From Helicobacter sp. 11-8110 (lineage in GTDB: Bacteria > Campylobacterota > Campylobacteria > Campylobacterales > Helicobacteraceae): 64,000 nucleotides of DNA. Both the position numbers and the translations under genes were made by a program. Positions 19,208 to 29,168 of this stretch are shown piece after piece; within the stretch, counting starts at the first letter, position 1, and each line of letters begins with the position of its first letter. Under the pieces are notes generated by a model. The model ran no database searches, was not told the DNA's origin, and worked only from the letters and a program-made list of their open reading frames with translations. The stretch lies in contig NZ_NHYL01000001.1 of the NCBI RefSeq assembly GCF_003288905.1, positions 372,001-436,000 on the forward strand, written 5' to 3'.

Positions 19208-21484
19208 ATGGAATGGCTAGAAGAAAATTATGATCAAATAAACCCTTTAGGTAATCTAAATATCCTTAACTTACCGCCAAATTCTTGCAGTGATATTTTA
19301 GCTATTTTACTTAGCCTTAGTCTAAAAAGTTTTAATCTTTTTTGGCAATCCCAAACCCTGCAAAATATTTGCCAAAATTATCTCCAAGAAATTTTAAGCT
19401 TTAAGCTTATTAAACAAGCCCAACTTAGCCTATTATTTCAGCTACAACACTCATCTAATAACCCAAAAATCAAAACCATTCTCCAAGAAACTCTAAATAA
19501 ACTTAAAATTCTCAATCAAAATCAAATCATTGAAGAAGCCCACTTCAAACATCTTTTGCAATTTCTCTCAAAAATCCCTTTAGATTCTCAACAAACCAAA
19601 ACTACCCCACCCACTTCTTCCATACAACATTTTGAAAATTTCTTTGAAGAAAGCCTTGCAATTTTAGAAAATCAAATGCACTCTATCCCTATGTTTGCAG
19701 ATATTCAAAAATCATTACAAAATCTTTTAACAAAAACCAAGTCTCAACATTTCTCCATAGGAATCACAGGAGTGTTAAGTGCAGGCAAAAGCACTTTATT
19801 AAATGCGCTTTTAGGCAAAGAGATTCTAGGTAGCTCCACTATACCAGAAACTGCAAGTCTAACAACTCTCAAATATAACGAAACTTCCTATGCAAAAATA
19901 AATTTTTGGAGCAAACAAGAATGGGAAGATTTAAAAAATACCCTAGAACCAAACTATCTTGAATCTTTATTGCAAAACCAAGAATTCCAAAGCTTTCTTT
20001 CTCAATATATTTTAGATTCTAATCCCAAACAAAGCCTTGAGATTCCACTTGAAGAGCTACCAAAATTCACTTCTGCGAACTCTCCTAGCAAACTTTGCAA
20101 TCTTATCAAAGAAACCACGCTCTTTACGCCCTTGCAATTCTTGCAAAATCAAGTGGAAATTGTTGATACTCCAGGACTTGATGATCCTATTATCCAAAGA
20201 GAAGAAATCACCAAGAATTATCTTTGCCAATGCGATTTGCTCATTCATGCGATGAATGCCTCACAAAGCGCCACCCAATTAGATATTAACTTTATTTTAG
20301 AAGCTTTGCAAAACTCCAATATTTCAAGGATTCTTATTATCTTAACCCACGCTGATTTACTCTCAAAAAAAGATCTACTTCAAGCTCTAGATTACACTAA
20401 AGAAACTATACAAAGCCAAATCTCTACACTCCAAGATGGTGCTCTGTTGATAAAGCGCCTAGATTTTCTTTGCCTTGCAAGCTATCCTGCACTTCTTTGC
20501 CAAACTAATCCCCAAAAAGCTAAAGAGTTAGGATACACCCTCCAAGAATCCAATTTTAATGCTCTCATTGAATATTTACAAAAAACTCTCATAGGAAGCA
20601 ATAGCACCAAAGCAAAAGATCTCATTTATCTAGCTACGCAAGGCTTTAAAAAAGCCTTTCTTGCTTTGCAAGAAAATCTCAATCTTGAAAAAACACTGCT
20701 TTTTAGCTCAAGAGAATCCATTCTCTCTCTTATTGAAAGCACTAAACAAGAAGCACAAAAAGCTAAAGATGAGCTAAACTCCACCAAGCAAAAACTACAA
20801 GCCATACAGCAACAATTACAAGATTATGCCAACACAGCAACAAACCTGCTCTCCCAAAAGCTTCTTGAAGCACAAAACATACTCATTGAACGAATCTTTG
20901 AAGACATTATGTATGATTACAATCAAAACAAAACACCAAGTAAAGAACGCGTAGAAAAAATTCTCCTGCAAGGCTTAAAAGATTTTTTAATTGATATTCT
21001 AAGAGTTTATCAGTATAATTTTTCTCAAAAAATCTCTCAACTCATCAGCCAATTTACCCTAAATCACAGCTTAAAACTCTCACAAATCAAGCTTAATGAG
21101 ACTTTGATTCTTAAGGTTAAAATACAAATTTTAAATCATATTTCATTAAAACACAAAGATGCAAAACTCTTAAATTCGCTACAAAATGCTTTTTCTTTAG
21201 GCTTTGAATCTTTTAAAGAATCCATCTATAACCAAAGCAAAACTATCCAATCGCAGCTCTTTTTAAATCTCCAAAATCACTTTAATGAGATTTTAGAAGA
21301 ATCAGAACTTATTTTGCAAACTAAAGAAAAGATTCTCCAAAAAAGCCTTGAAGATTCACAAAATAATTCAGAAAACAAAGTCAAAAAAGAACAAGAAATT
21401 CTTGCCCTTCAAGAACAAATCAAAAATCACCTAAACCAACTCCAAAATATCCAAGAATACGCAACAAGGATTTCCAATGCTTAA
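19208..21484 (+). CDS. Bacterial dynamin-like GTPase, first of a pair
   Basis: The 758-residue protein has an N-terminal helical extension of about 170 residues, then a GTPase domain. G1 is GVLSAGKST (about 187-195), G2 lies near STIPETASLT, G3 is VDTPGLDDP (about 319) and G4 is LTHAD (about 379). A long helical, coiled-coil-rich C-terminal half follows. This matches DLP1 of the heterotypic dynamin-like pair described in C. jejuni, which tethers membranes as a DLP1-DLP2 assembly. The 3' end overlaps the second dynamin gene by 8 bases. No classic transmembrane helix is obvious, so membrane contact would be through an amphipathic paddle. Confidence 0.85.
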   Translation: MEWLEENYDQINPLGNLNILNLPPNSCSDILAILLSLSLKSFNLFWQSQTLQNICQNYLQEILSFKLIKQAQLSLLFQLQHSSNNPKIKTILQETLNKLKILNQNQIIEEAHFKHLLQFLSKIPLDSQQTKTTPPTSSIQHFENFFEESLAILENQMHSIPMFADIQKSLQNLLTKTKSQHFSIGITGVLSAGKSTLLNALLGKEILGSSTIPETASLTTLKYNETSYAKINFWSKQEWEDLKNTLEPNYLESLLQNQEFQSFLSQYILDSNPKQSLEIPLEELPKFTSANSPSKLCNLIKETTLFTPLQFLQNQVEIVDTPGLDDPIIQREEITKNYLCQCDLLIHAMNASQSATQLDINFILEALQNSNISRILIILTHADLLSKKDLLQALDYTKETIQSQISTLQDGALLIKRLDFLCLASYPALLCQTNPQKAKELGYTLQESNFNALIEYLQKTLIGSNSTKAKDLIYLATQGFKKAFLALQENLNLEKTLLFSSRESILSLIESTKQEAQKAKDELNSTKQKLQAIQQQLQDYANTATNLLSQKLLEAQNILIERIFEDIMYDYNQNKTPSKERVEKILLQGLKDFLIDILRVYQYNFSQKISQLISQFTLNHSLKLSQIKLNETLILKVKIQILNHISLKHKDAKLLNSLQNAFSLGFESFKESIYNQSKTIQSQLFLNLQNHFNEILEESELILQTKEKILQKSLEDSQNNSENKVKKEQEILALQEQIKNHLNQLQNIQEYATRISNA

Positions 21485-23522
21485 ACAATTCCTAAAAGAA
21501 TGCCAAGAGATTCTACAAAAAAACTCACAAACCACCCCAATCCAAAAGTTACTTTTAGATTGCCAAAACAATCTTAATCCAAATGACTACTCCCTAGAAT
21601 TTTTTCGTGATCTTTATGATAAAAATCAAGAATCTATGCAAATTGCTATTATTGGGCAATTCTCAAGCGGTAAAAGCACCTTTTTAAATGCTCTTTTGGG
21701 TGAAAATATCTTGCCAACTGGAATCACACCAATAACTTCAAAAGTCTGTAAAATCTGTTATGGAGATGAATATATTTTGGAGGTTGTTTATAAAAATGGG
21801 CATAAGATTCCACAAAATATTGATTTTCTCCACAAGCTTACAAGACAAAATTCTCAAAACATTGATTATTTTTGCCTTTATGCACCTATTTTACTCTTAA
21901 AAGAAATTAATTTTCTTGACACTCCAGGGTTTAACTCCCAAAATCAAGAAGACACCAACACAACTTTAAAAATTCTAGAAAATGTGGATGGAATTATTTG
22001 GCTAACGCTTATTGATAATGCTGGAAAAAATAGCGAAAAACAGCTCCTTAAGGAATTCATCAAACATTATGCACAAAAAAGCCTTTGTGTTTTAAACCAA
22101 AAAGATCGCTTAAAATCTCAAGAAGAAATCAATTTAAGCGTTCAATATGCCAAAGAAGCCTTTAATGGAATCTTTGCAGAAGTCATTCCAATTTCTGCAA
22201 AAATAGGACTTCAAGCCAATCTAAACTCCCCTCAAAAAATCCTAAAAAATCTTCTCTCCAATCTCTCTTCAAAGATTCAAAATCTCATTCACATAGAAAA
22301 TAAAGAAACACTTTTAAGCACCTTAGAATCTGATTTTCAATTCACTTCAAAATCCATTCAAAGCACAAGCCAAAACAATACTGATTATATAAACCTCATC
22401 AAACAATCCAATATGCAAGCTATCTTTGATTTCATAACACATACTATCAAGCCCAAAGCAACCCTTTCTAAAGAATACAGCACTCTTAAAAAACTTAAAG
22501 AAATGCATATTTTACTTCATTACCAATACCACAAAACTTTACTTTGCTACAAATCTTTAACTAAAATATTTATTAATCATCTCCACAATACCACTCTAAA
22601 AAGCCAAACTCACCAAGAAAAGCAACAGCAAATTTTCAACAATCTCTATAAAACCTTAGATTTGCTTTTGGATTCTCTTGCACAAAATATCTATAACAAC
22701 CTAGAAAAAATCACTCTTAATTTTCCCATTAAACAAAAATCACTTTTTAAAGAAAAAATTATTTTACAAAGCAAGGAAGTTGTGTCGCTACCATTAGAGC
22801 AAATTAAAATCCGCCTCCAAAATCAAGATTCACCTTTTCAAAAAGATTTCAAAGCCTTAAGCGCACAAATCCATAATTTTTGCAATTTATTCCGAGATTT
22901 AGTGGAAGAATTCTCAAAAGATTTAAAATCCAAAACCAAGCAATGGCAAGACAAAGAAGTTCAAAAACAAGAGATTTATAAATACGCCCCAAATAGCCAA
23001 AGCTTCAAAGACTTGCAACATTTTTCACAGCAATATTACGAATGCCTTATAACTGATTTTGATAAAAATGACTTACTAGCCACCTCCAATCTCCAAAGCC
23101 AACTTCACTTCTTAAGCCATTTTCTAACACTAAATTATAATAACGCAATTGAATCGGCACTCAACAAGCTTGATTTAAAACTTAAAAACTCCATTGCCAA
23201 ACATCAAGAAAATCAAGATTTTGCAATTTTTTCACCCACCCTAGAAAATATCCGCGATTATCTTAATGAATCTTTTTGTTTTGAACCCTTACAAGCTCAA
23301 TTATTTGGACCTATGAATCTACTTAAAAAAACCCATTCTCAATTTTTAAAAGGCTTGGAGAATCTCACGCGCGATAAAATTCAACTCATTAATGATCAAA
23401 TGACAAATCTTAAGACAGAAATTGATAAAATTATAAAAAATCTACAAATTATCAAAAAATTTATGAATATGGAACCAGAGTTGCTTATAAGCAGACAAGA
23501 CACTAAAAACAAGGAAGTTTAA
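21477..23522 (+). CDS. Bacterial dynamin-like GTPase, second of a pair
   Basis: The 681-residue protein starts almost directly with the GTPase domain: G1 GQFSSGKST (about 60), the TGITPITSKV switch region, G3 LDTPGF (about 147) and G4 LNQKDR (about 205). A long helical C-terminal region follows. It corresponds to DLP2 of the Campylobacter pair and is clearly paralogous to the upstream gene, lacking its N-terminal extension. The 8-bp overlap points to coupled, roughly matched synthesis. The J-domain gene begins immediately after its stop. Confidence 0.85.
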   Translation: MLKQFLKECQEILQKNSQTTPIQKLLLDCQNNLNPNDYSLEFFRDLYDKNQESMQIAIIGQFSSGKSTFLNALLGENILPTGITPITSKVCKICYGDEYILEVVYKNGHKIPQNIDFLHKLTRQNSQNIDYFCLYAPILLLKEINFLDTPGFNSQNQEDTNTTLKILENVDGIIWLTLIDNAGKNSEKQLLKEFIKHYAQKSLCVLNQKDRLKSQEEINLSVQYAKEAFNGIFAEVIPISAKIGLQANLNSPQKILKNLLSNLSSKIQNLIHIENKETLLSTLESDFQFTSKSIQSTSQNNTDYINLIKQSNMQAIFDFITHTIKPKATLSKEYSTLKKLKEMHILLHYQYHKTLLCYKSLTKIFINHLHNTTLKSQTHQEKQQQIFNNLYKTLDLLLDSLAQNIYNNLEKITLNFPIKQKSLFKEKIILQSKEVVSLPLEQIKIRLQNQDSPFQKDFKALSAQIHNFCNLFRDLVEEFSKDLKSKTKQWQDKEVQKQEIYKYAPNSQSFKDLQHFSQQYYECLITDFDKNDLLATSNLQSQLHFLSHFLTLNYNNAIESALNKLDLKLKNSIAKHQENQDFAIFSPTLENIRDYLNESFCFEPLQAQLFGPMNLLKKTHSQFLKGLENLTRDKIQLINDQMTNLKTEIDKIIKNLQIIKKFMNMEPELLISRQDTKNKEV

Positions 23523-24338
23523 ATGAAAGTAGAGCTCTTAGAGCCATACATTCAAATTAGCATTGAAAAAGAATCGCGCTTTTTAAAACGCGCTATTGAT
23601 TTTGCATACAAGCACTTCTCCAAAGCCTATCGCCTCTCTAGTTCAGTATTGATTTTAGATGATGGGGAACGCTATAAAAAGGATTATTTTTTAAATTGGG
23701 CTTATCATGTCGCTATGCAAGAAGAAAATAAAAAAGACAATCCAAGCTTCCAATCCATCATCGATAGTAGCCACCTTCCAATCCGCATTAAAATGATTGA
23801 AAACAAGGCTATTTTAGAGCATATCATTGTTTCTTTGCAAATCCTGCATAGTAGCCTAGCAAGAGCGCAAGTTTGTTTGCGACTAAATCGCCCAAATCGT
23901 CTTGCAAGACGCTATTTGACTTCCTTATTTCAAGATTTTCTTATTAGCTACACTAAGCAAGAAATTTTTTTAGATTCAAGTAGCTCTTATTTTTGGGAAA
24001 AACTCATTGCAATGCTCTCTCAAAAAATTATCCACAATGTTGTTTTGGATTTTGATTATGAAACTTTCAAAACCAACAACACTTTTGAATGCTTTGAGCC
24101 CTACACTACCAAGGAAGAAAGATTGCTTAAGAGAAGTTATAGAATCTTAGGTTGCAGAGAAGACGATGAGTTTGAAAGTGTAAAAAATCGCTACATTGAA
24201 CTTGCAAAAATTTATCATCCTGACAATGTTTATGGACAAGATTCCAAAATCATTGAGGGCTATTCTGAAAAATTTCGTATCATCAATGAAGCCTATGAAA
24301 ACATTAAATCAAACTTTAAATGCTATTTAAGGAGCTAA
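23523..24338 (+). CDS. J-domain (DnaJ-like) protein
   Basis: The 271-residue protein has a helical N-terminal region of about 195 residues with no recognised domain. A C-terminal J-domain follows (about 205-265) with the intact HPD motif in IYHPDNVYG. J-domains stimulate Hsp70/DnaK, so it probably brings DnaK to a particular client. Its ATG follows the dynamin stop without a spacer, which hints that the client may be the dynamin pair or its membrane site; that is inference from position. A similar DnaJ-like protein exists in C. jejuni. Confidence 0.75.
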   Translation: MKVELLEPYIQISIEKESRFLKRAIDFAYKHFSKAYRLSSSVLILDDGERYKKDYFLNWAYHVAMQEENKKDNPSFQSIIDSSHLPIRIKMIENKAILEHIIVSLQILHSSLARAQVCLRLNRPNRLARRYLTSLFQDFLISYTKQEIFLDSSSSYFWEKLIAMLSQKIIHNVVLDFDYETFKTNNTFECFEPYTTKEERLLKRSYRILGCREDDEFESVKNRYIELAKIYHPDNVYGQDSKIIEGYSEKFRIINEAYENIKSNFKCYLRS

Positions 24339-24339
24339 A

Positions 24340-25029
24340 ATGTCGCAAGAAAATGAATCTGTTGAATTAAATCTTGAAGAAAAACCTAAAAAAAGCCATT
24401 TTTTAACTTATCTGTTATTGCTAATCTTGCTTATTGCCATTATTTTTAGCCTAGGTTACTATTTCCTTAATAACGGAGTGGGCAAAAATATCATCAGCAA
24501 TCTACAAAACTCACTAAACAAAAAAGAAATGCAACCTGCTAATCAAAAACACACACAAGAATACGCCAAAGATGAAGAGATTAAACGCCTACAAAACGCT
24601 CTTATTCAAAAAGAAAAAGAGCTTCAAAAACTCTCTCAATCTCTAAGCAACTCAACACAAAAGCCAACAACACTGCAATTACGCTATACCATCAAACCTA
24701 AAAAACAAATCATAGCAGAGTGCTTTTCAATGCAAACTGGAAAATGGGAGATTCCACAAGGTTGCCTTTTATCTCTTACTACCAAAATTAACAAAGAATT
24801 AGAAAATGACAAAAAAGTTGTTGCCTTTGAAGTGCAAGGAATCGTTGATAACAACCCCTATAAAGGTCTTTCTCCTGAACTCAAGCAAGAAGGTTTAGCT
24901 AGTTTTAGAGCGTGGAATGCAATTAGAGAAATTAACAAAAAGCTGCCAAATGTTACTGCCTTTGAAGGTCCAAGTTTAGAATCAAAAGACAAACGAGGCT
25001 ATAGAATCAAAGCTTATTTCGTAGAATGA
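24340..25029 (+). CDS. Conserved single-pass membrane protein
   Basis: The 229-residue protein has a short cytosolic N-terminus, one transmembrane helix (about 21-43), a charged helical and probably coiled-coil stretch (about 75-107), and a folded C-terminal domain with VVDNN-like and GLSPELKQEGLASFRAW segments. The C-terminus resembles proteins conserved in Campylobacterota without a known function. It sits between the J-domain gene and nadK and overlaps nadK by 4 bases. Confidence 0.6.
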   Translation: MSQENESVELNLEEKPKKSHFLTYLLLLILLIAIIFSLGYYFLNNGVGKNIISNLQNSLNKKEMQPANQKHTQEYAKDEEIKRLQNALIQKEKELQKLSQSLSNSTQKPTTLQLRYTIKPKKQIIAECFSMQTGKWEIPQGCLLSLTTKINKELENDKKVVAFEVQGIVDNNPYKGLSPELKQEGLASFRAWNAIREINKKLPNVTAFEGPSLESKDKRGYRIKAYFVE

Positions 25030-25874
25030 AAGAAATTCACACTTTAGGTGTAATCTTACGCCCCTCAACCCCCGAACTCAAAGAATATTTTTTGGAGTTT
25101 CAAAGCCTTGCCCATTCACTTGGCTTTGAAGTTTTGCTAGATTCTATTAGTGGTGGTATGATTAATAGAAATGGTTTAAACTTCCAAGATCTCTGCCAAT
25201 ATTGCGATGCTTTAATTTCTATTGGAGGTGATGGCACGCTCATCTCCACTGCTAGACGATCTTTTTCATATCAAAAGCCAATTTTGGGAATCAATATGGG
25301 GCATTTAGGGTTCCTTACAGATTTACAAAAACACGAAGTTCAATCTTTTTTGCCAAATCTTAAAACTGGAAACTACAATATCACCAATCATATGATGCTT
25401 GAAGGAAAAATTGATGATAAAACAAGCTTTTTTGCACTCAATGATATTATTTTAGCCCGTCCTAATGATGCTTCTATGATTCATCTCAAAGCCTATATTG
25501 ATGGAAATTACTTTAATTCTTACTATGGAGATGGTTTGATTCTTGCTACCCCAACAGGCTCTACAGCTTATAATATTAGCGCGGGTGGCGCCGTTGTCTA
25601 TCCTTTCTCTCACAATCTACTTTTAACCCCTATTTGTGCGCATTCTTTAACCCAAAGACCTCTAATTCTACCTGCAAATTTTACCATTGATATAGAGCTT
25701 GGAGAACAAGGGATTTGCAATATTGTTATTGATGGACAAGAAAATAAAACTCTCAAATCCGGGCAAAAAATCTCCATAAAAACCCAAAAAGATGGAGCCA
25801 AGCTCATTCACAACATTCATTGGGATTATTTTAAAATTCTCAAAGAAAAATTTCATTGGGGAGATTATGAATAA
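25026..25874 (+). CDS. nadK: NAD kinase
   Basis: The 282-residue enzyme makes NADP from NAD. The GGDGTLI motif, NDIILAR and the GDGLILATPTGSTAYN segment are diagnostic. The start overlaps the previous stop as ATGA, and the end overlaps the recN start by one base. The order nadK-recN-NFACT is the same as in H. pylori. Confidence 0.93.
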   Translation: MKEIHTLGVILRPSTPELKEYFLEFQSLAHSLGFEVLLDSISGGMINRNGLNFQDLCQYCDALISIGGDGTLISTARRSFSYQKPILGINMGHLGFLTDLQKHEVQSFLPNLKTGNYNITNHMMLEGKIDDKTSFFALNDIILARPNDASMIHLKAYIDGNYFNSYYGDGLILATPTGSTAYNISAGGAVVYPFSHNLLLTPICAHSLTQRPLILPANFTIDIELGEQGICNIVIDGQENKTLKSGQKISIKTQKDGAKLIHNIHWDYFKILKEKFHWGDYE

Positions 25875-27424
25875 TGCAAAAAATCTTAATCAAAAAAATC
25901 GTTATCAAAGATTCTCCTGCCTTTAAAGTTGCTTGTTTTGAACCCTCACCCTTTTTTAATGTTTTTAGTGGAGCAAGTGGGGCTGGAAAGTCTGTTTTAA
26001 TGGAATCAATCCTAGCTCTTTTTGGATTAAAAGAAAGCAACGCACAAACCCTAGAAGCCACGCTAGAACTCTATGGAATCCCAGAAGAATTTCAAGGCTT
26101 AATTGATGAGGGCGAAGTTATCTTAACACTTACCAAAAAAGACAAAATCCGCTATTTTTTAAACGCGCAAAATATTCCTAAAAAGAAAATTACTGAAATC
26201 TTTGCCCCATTTTTAAAACACTTAGGCACAAAATCTTATAATTCTTTTAAAGAAGAGAATCTTTTTTTTGCTTTAGATTCATTTTGCAACGCTCAAGATT
26301 CAAAACACAAAAACTTTTTAGAGGACTACCAAAATGCCTTTGGCGCATACCAAAATGCTAAAAATGCACTCAAAAAACTCCAAGAAGAATCGCTCAAAGT
26401 CAATGAACTCAAAGAATTTTTGCAATTTGAAATCCAAAAGCTAGAAACGCTTAATCCCAAAAAAGGCGAATATGAAGAGCTTTTGATGCTTAAAAAAGAA
26501 TTTTCCAAAAAAGAAAAAATAGCCCAAAGTTTGCAAGAGATTCAAAGTTTCTTAAGTCAAACCCACAAAATCTCTAATTTTCTAAACCTTATTGATTGCA
26601 AAAACGATTCTATTTTAAATGCACTCAATGAATTAGAAACAATTTGCCAACAAGAAAGTGAGCGATTAAACGAAATTGAATCTATTGATCCTGAAATGAT
26701 TCTTAATAGAATTGAAGCTTTAAGTGCTTTAAAACATCGCTATGGCGGAGTAGATGAAGCCATAGAAACTTTAAAAAACAAAAAACAAGAACTTGCCAAA
26801 TATGAAAACTTAGACATTCTCTTAAAAGAATCTCAAAATACCTTAAACCAATGCCAACAATCACTCAAAAAAAATGCCAAAACACTCTTGGAATCAAGAA
26901 ATACTCATCTTGCTTCTTTCACTCAAGCCCTAAATAACACTTTAAAGAATCTAAAAATGCCCCCTGCTAATATCTCACTTCAAGAAATTTCACCTGATTT
27001 ATGGGGAATTTTGGGGAATGTTAATTTTAATATCACCCTTAACACGGAATTAAAAAATTTAAGTGCTGGGGAATTCAATCGATTCTCCCTAGCCCTTTTG
27101 CTTACTCAAAACACACAAGCAAAAAATCAATCTATTATTATTTTAGATGAAATTGATGCAAACTTAAGTGGAGAAGAATCTCAAGGTGTTGCAGAAGTCC
27201 TATATCAACTCTCACAAAACTATCAAATCTTTGCTATCTCTCACCAATCTCATATGCCAAGCCTAGCGCACTCCCACTTTCTCGTCCAAAAACAGCCCCA
27301 AGGATCGCAAATCACCTTGCTTAATAAGGAAGGCAGAATCCATGAGATTGCGCGAATGATTAGCGGTAGTGAAATCACACAAGAAGCCATCGATTTTGCC
27401 ACCAAACGACTTCAAAATCTCTAA
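25874..27424 (+). CDS. recN: DNA repair protein RecN
   Basis: This 516-residue SMC-like ATPase acts in double-strand-break repair. Walker A GASGAGKS lies near residue 35, a long coiled-coil middle follows, and the C-terminal half has the ABC signature LSAGEFNR and Walker B SIIILDEIDA. It is somewhat shorter than the 553-residue E. coli protein but close to Helicobacter RecN. Confidence 0.9.
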   Translation: MQKILIKKIVIKDSPAFKVACFEPSPFFNVFSGASGAGKSVLMESILALFGLKESNAQTLEATLELYGIPEEFQGLIDEGEVILTLTKKDKIRYFLNAQNIPKKKITEIFAPFLKHLGTKSYNSFKEENLFFALDSFCNAQDSKHKNFLEDYQNAFGAYQNAKNALKKLQEESLKVNELKEFLQFEIQKLETLNPKKGEYEELLMLKKEFSKKEKIAQSLQEIQSFLSQTHKISNFLNLIDCKNDSILNALNELETICQQESERLNEIESIDPEMILNRIEALSALKHRYGGVDEAIETLKNKKQELAKYENLDILLKESQNTLNQCQQSLKKNAKTLLESRNTHLASFTQALNNTLKNLKMPPANISLQEISPDLWGILGNVNFNITLNTELKNLSAGEFNRFSLALLLTQNTQAKNQSIIILDEIDANLSGEESQGVAEVLYQLSQNYQIFAISHQSHMPSLAHSHFLVQKQPQGSQITLLNKEGRIHEIARMISGSEITQEAIDFATKRLQNL

Positions 27425-27434
27425 AAGACAAGCT

Positions 27435-28754
27435 ATGAATCTAAACACTCTAAAAAAATTTGCCATTTATCTCAACGATTCTCCCAAAAAACTCCGCTCC
27501 ATTAAGCGCATTGGGGATAATCTTTTTAAGCTTGATATTAGCGGAGAAATCTTTTATTTTGATCTAAGCAAGTCTAAAAGTAGCATTTATCTCACACAAG
27601 ATCAACTAATCCCTCCTAAACTCTATAATGCTCCTTTTGATAAAAGTCTCCAAAAACTCTGCTATAACGCTCAAATCAAAAACGCCAAAGTTGATGGAGA
27701 CAATCGGATTTTACAGCTTTTCTTAGAAACACAAAATAGTTACAAAACCAATATCACTCTTTTGCAAGCTGAATTTACAGGCTGTTATACCAATCTTATT
27801 TTACTTACTCCAGACTTCATTGTTATTGATGCTTTGCGACACATCACAAAAGATCAATCTTTCCGCGAAGTTAAAATCTCACGCCCTCTTTTACCTCTCC
27901 CACAGCCCAATAAAAAGCCAATTTTAAAAGATGAAGGTGAGCTTTTAGAAACTCTAAAGAATAATTTTTTAAAAATTAAAGAAAACGAATTAAAGCAAAA
28001 AATCCAAAAATCAAGCACCCATATCACTCAAAAAATCAAGCAACTTCAATATTTTTTAAAAAATTTAGAAAACAAACAAGAGCTAGAAAAAACCGCGCAA
28101 AACGAATCAAATTATGGAAAACTCATTCTCCAAAATCTCTATCTTTATCCCAATTTCAAAGGCACAAAAATTATTCTCCAAGATACCAAAATCACGCTTC
28201 CACCAAAAGCCACTTCTCTAAGCCATGCCGCACAAATTTTCTTTGAAAACTCCAAAAAACTAAGCAAAAAAGCACAAAATATCCATCTTCAAGAAGAGAA
28301 TTTGCAGGATAAAATCACCTTTTATTCTAAACTTTTAGAAATGGTTCAAAATGTAACAAATCTCAATGATTTGCAAATTTTGGATTCAAACTCCCAAAAA
28401 GAAATCAAACAAAAAAAAATTTCCAAGTCCTTTGAGAGCTTTTTTATCGAAGGTTTTAAAGTCTCTATTGGTAAAAGTGAAAAAGAAAATATCGCTTTAC
28501 TTAAAGAAGCAAAAGCCGATGATATTTGGATGCATATCCGCGATATTCCAAGCTCTCATCTTATTATTCATTGTGGAAAAAATAAGATTCCTGATATAAT
28601 CTTGCAAAAAGCTGCTAAGATTTTAGTAGGCTTTTTGAAAAGCTTTAGTGGGAATTATGAGGTGGATTACACCAAAAGAAAATTTGTAAAAATTACTCAA
28701 GGCGCAAATGTAATCTACGGAAAGGAACAAACACTCCAAATCATAAAGGAATAA
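27435..28754 (+). CDS. NFACT family (fibronectin-binding-like) protein
   Basis: The product has 439 residues from ATG 27435. NFACT-N-like strands are followed by a coiled coil and the C-terminal NFACT-R/DUF814 domain with DDIWMHIRDIPSSHLII. Family members include RqcH, which acts in ribosome quality control, and proteins once called fibronectin-binding. Which role applies here cannot be decided. The start was placed after the recN stop; an upstream in-frame codon at 27369 lies inside recN. The length then matches the roughly 435-residue H. pylori homologue. Confidence 0.82.
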   Translation: MNLNTLKKFAIYLNDSPKKLRSIKRIGDNLFKLDISGEIFYFDLSKSKSSIYLTQDQLIPPKLYNAPFDKSLQKLCYNAQIKNAKVDGDNRILQLFLETQNSYKTNITLLQAEFTGCYTNLILLTPDFIVIDALRHITKDQSFREVKISRPLLPLPQPNKKPILKDEGELLETLKNNFLKIKENELKQKIQKSSTHITQKIKQLQYFLKNLENKQELEKTAQNESNYGKLILQNLYLYPNFKGTKIILQDTKITLPPKATSLSHAAQIFFENSKKLSKKAQNIHLQEENLQDKITFYSKLLEMVQNVTNLNDLQILDSNSQKEIKQKKISKSFESFFIEGFKVSIGKSEKENIALLKEAKADDIWMHIRDIPSSHLIIHCGKNKIPDIILQKAAKILVGFLKSFSGNYEVDYTKRKFVKITQGANVIYGKEQTLQIIKE

Positions 28755-28764
28755 AGGAGAAAAA

Positions 28765-29091
28765 ATGGCAGTCTCTCCAATTAGCAATGTAAATTTTATT
28801 AATCAAAACTCACAAGTTGGCTCAATTCAACAAGCAAATAATCAAGTTAAATTAGATTTTCAAGCTATGATTAGTCTCCAAGAAATGCAAGATAAAGAAA
28901 ATGAAATCCAAGAAGTGCGCCCAACTGAAGAAACCCTAAAAACCAATGAAGATAAAGAAGATAATGGTAAGGAAGATCAAGAAAAAGAGAATCAAGAAAC
29001 AACAAAAACACTAGAAACACAAGAAGATTCTCAAGATGAAATTCAAACTGATGAGAATGGATTGATTCAGCACTTAAATATTTCAATTTAA
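28765..29091 (+). CDS. Small acidic protein, function unknown
   Basis: The 108-residue protein is not recognised. It has a polar Asn/Gln-rich N-terminus (residues 1-35), a very acidic Glu/Asp/Lys low-complexity middle (about 45-95), and a short non-acidic end. It follows the NFACT gene by 10 bp with an AGGAG site, so it is probably translated and last in the operon. No signal peptide or membrane segment is seen; much of it is probably disordered. Confidence 0.55.
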   Translation: MAVSPISNVNFINQNSQVGSIQQANNQVKLDFQAMISLQEMQDKENEIQEVRPTEETLKTNEDKEDNGKEDQEKENQETTKTLETQEDSQDEIQTDENGLIQHLNISI

Positions 29092-29168
29092 TGCATTTTT
29101 TTATTTTTATTTTGTAAAATTCTAACTGACTTTAAAAGTCTAAAATATTAAAAAATTAAAGGAAAAAT

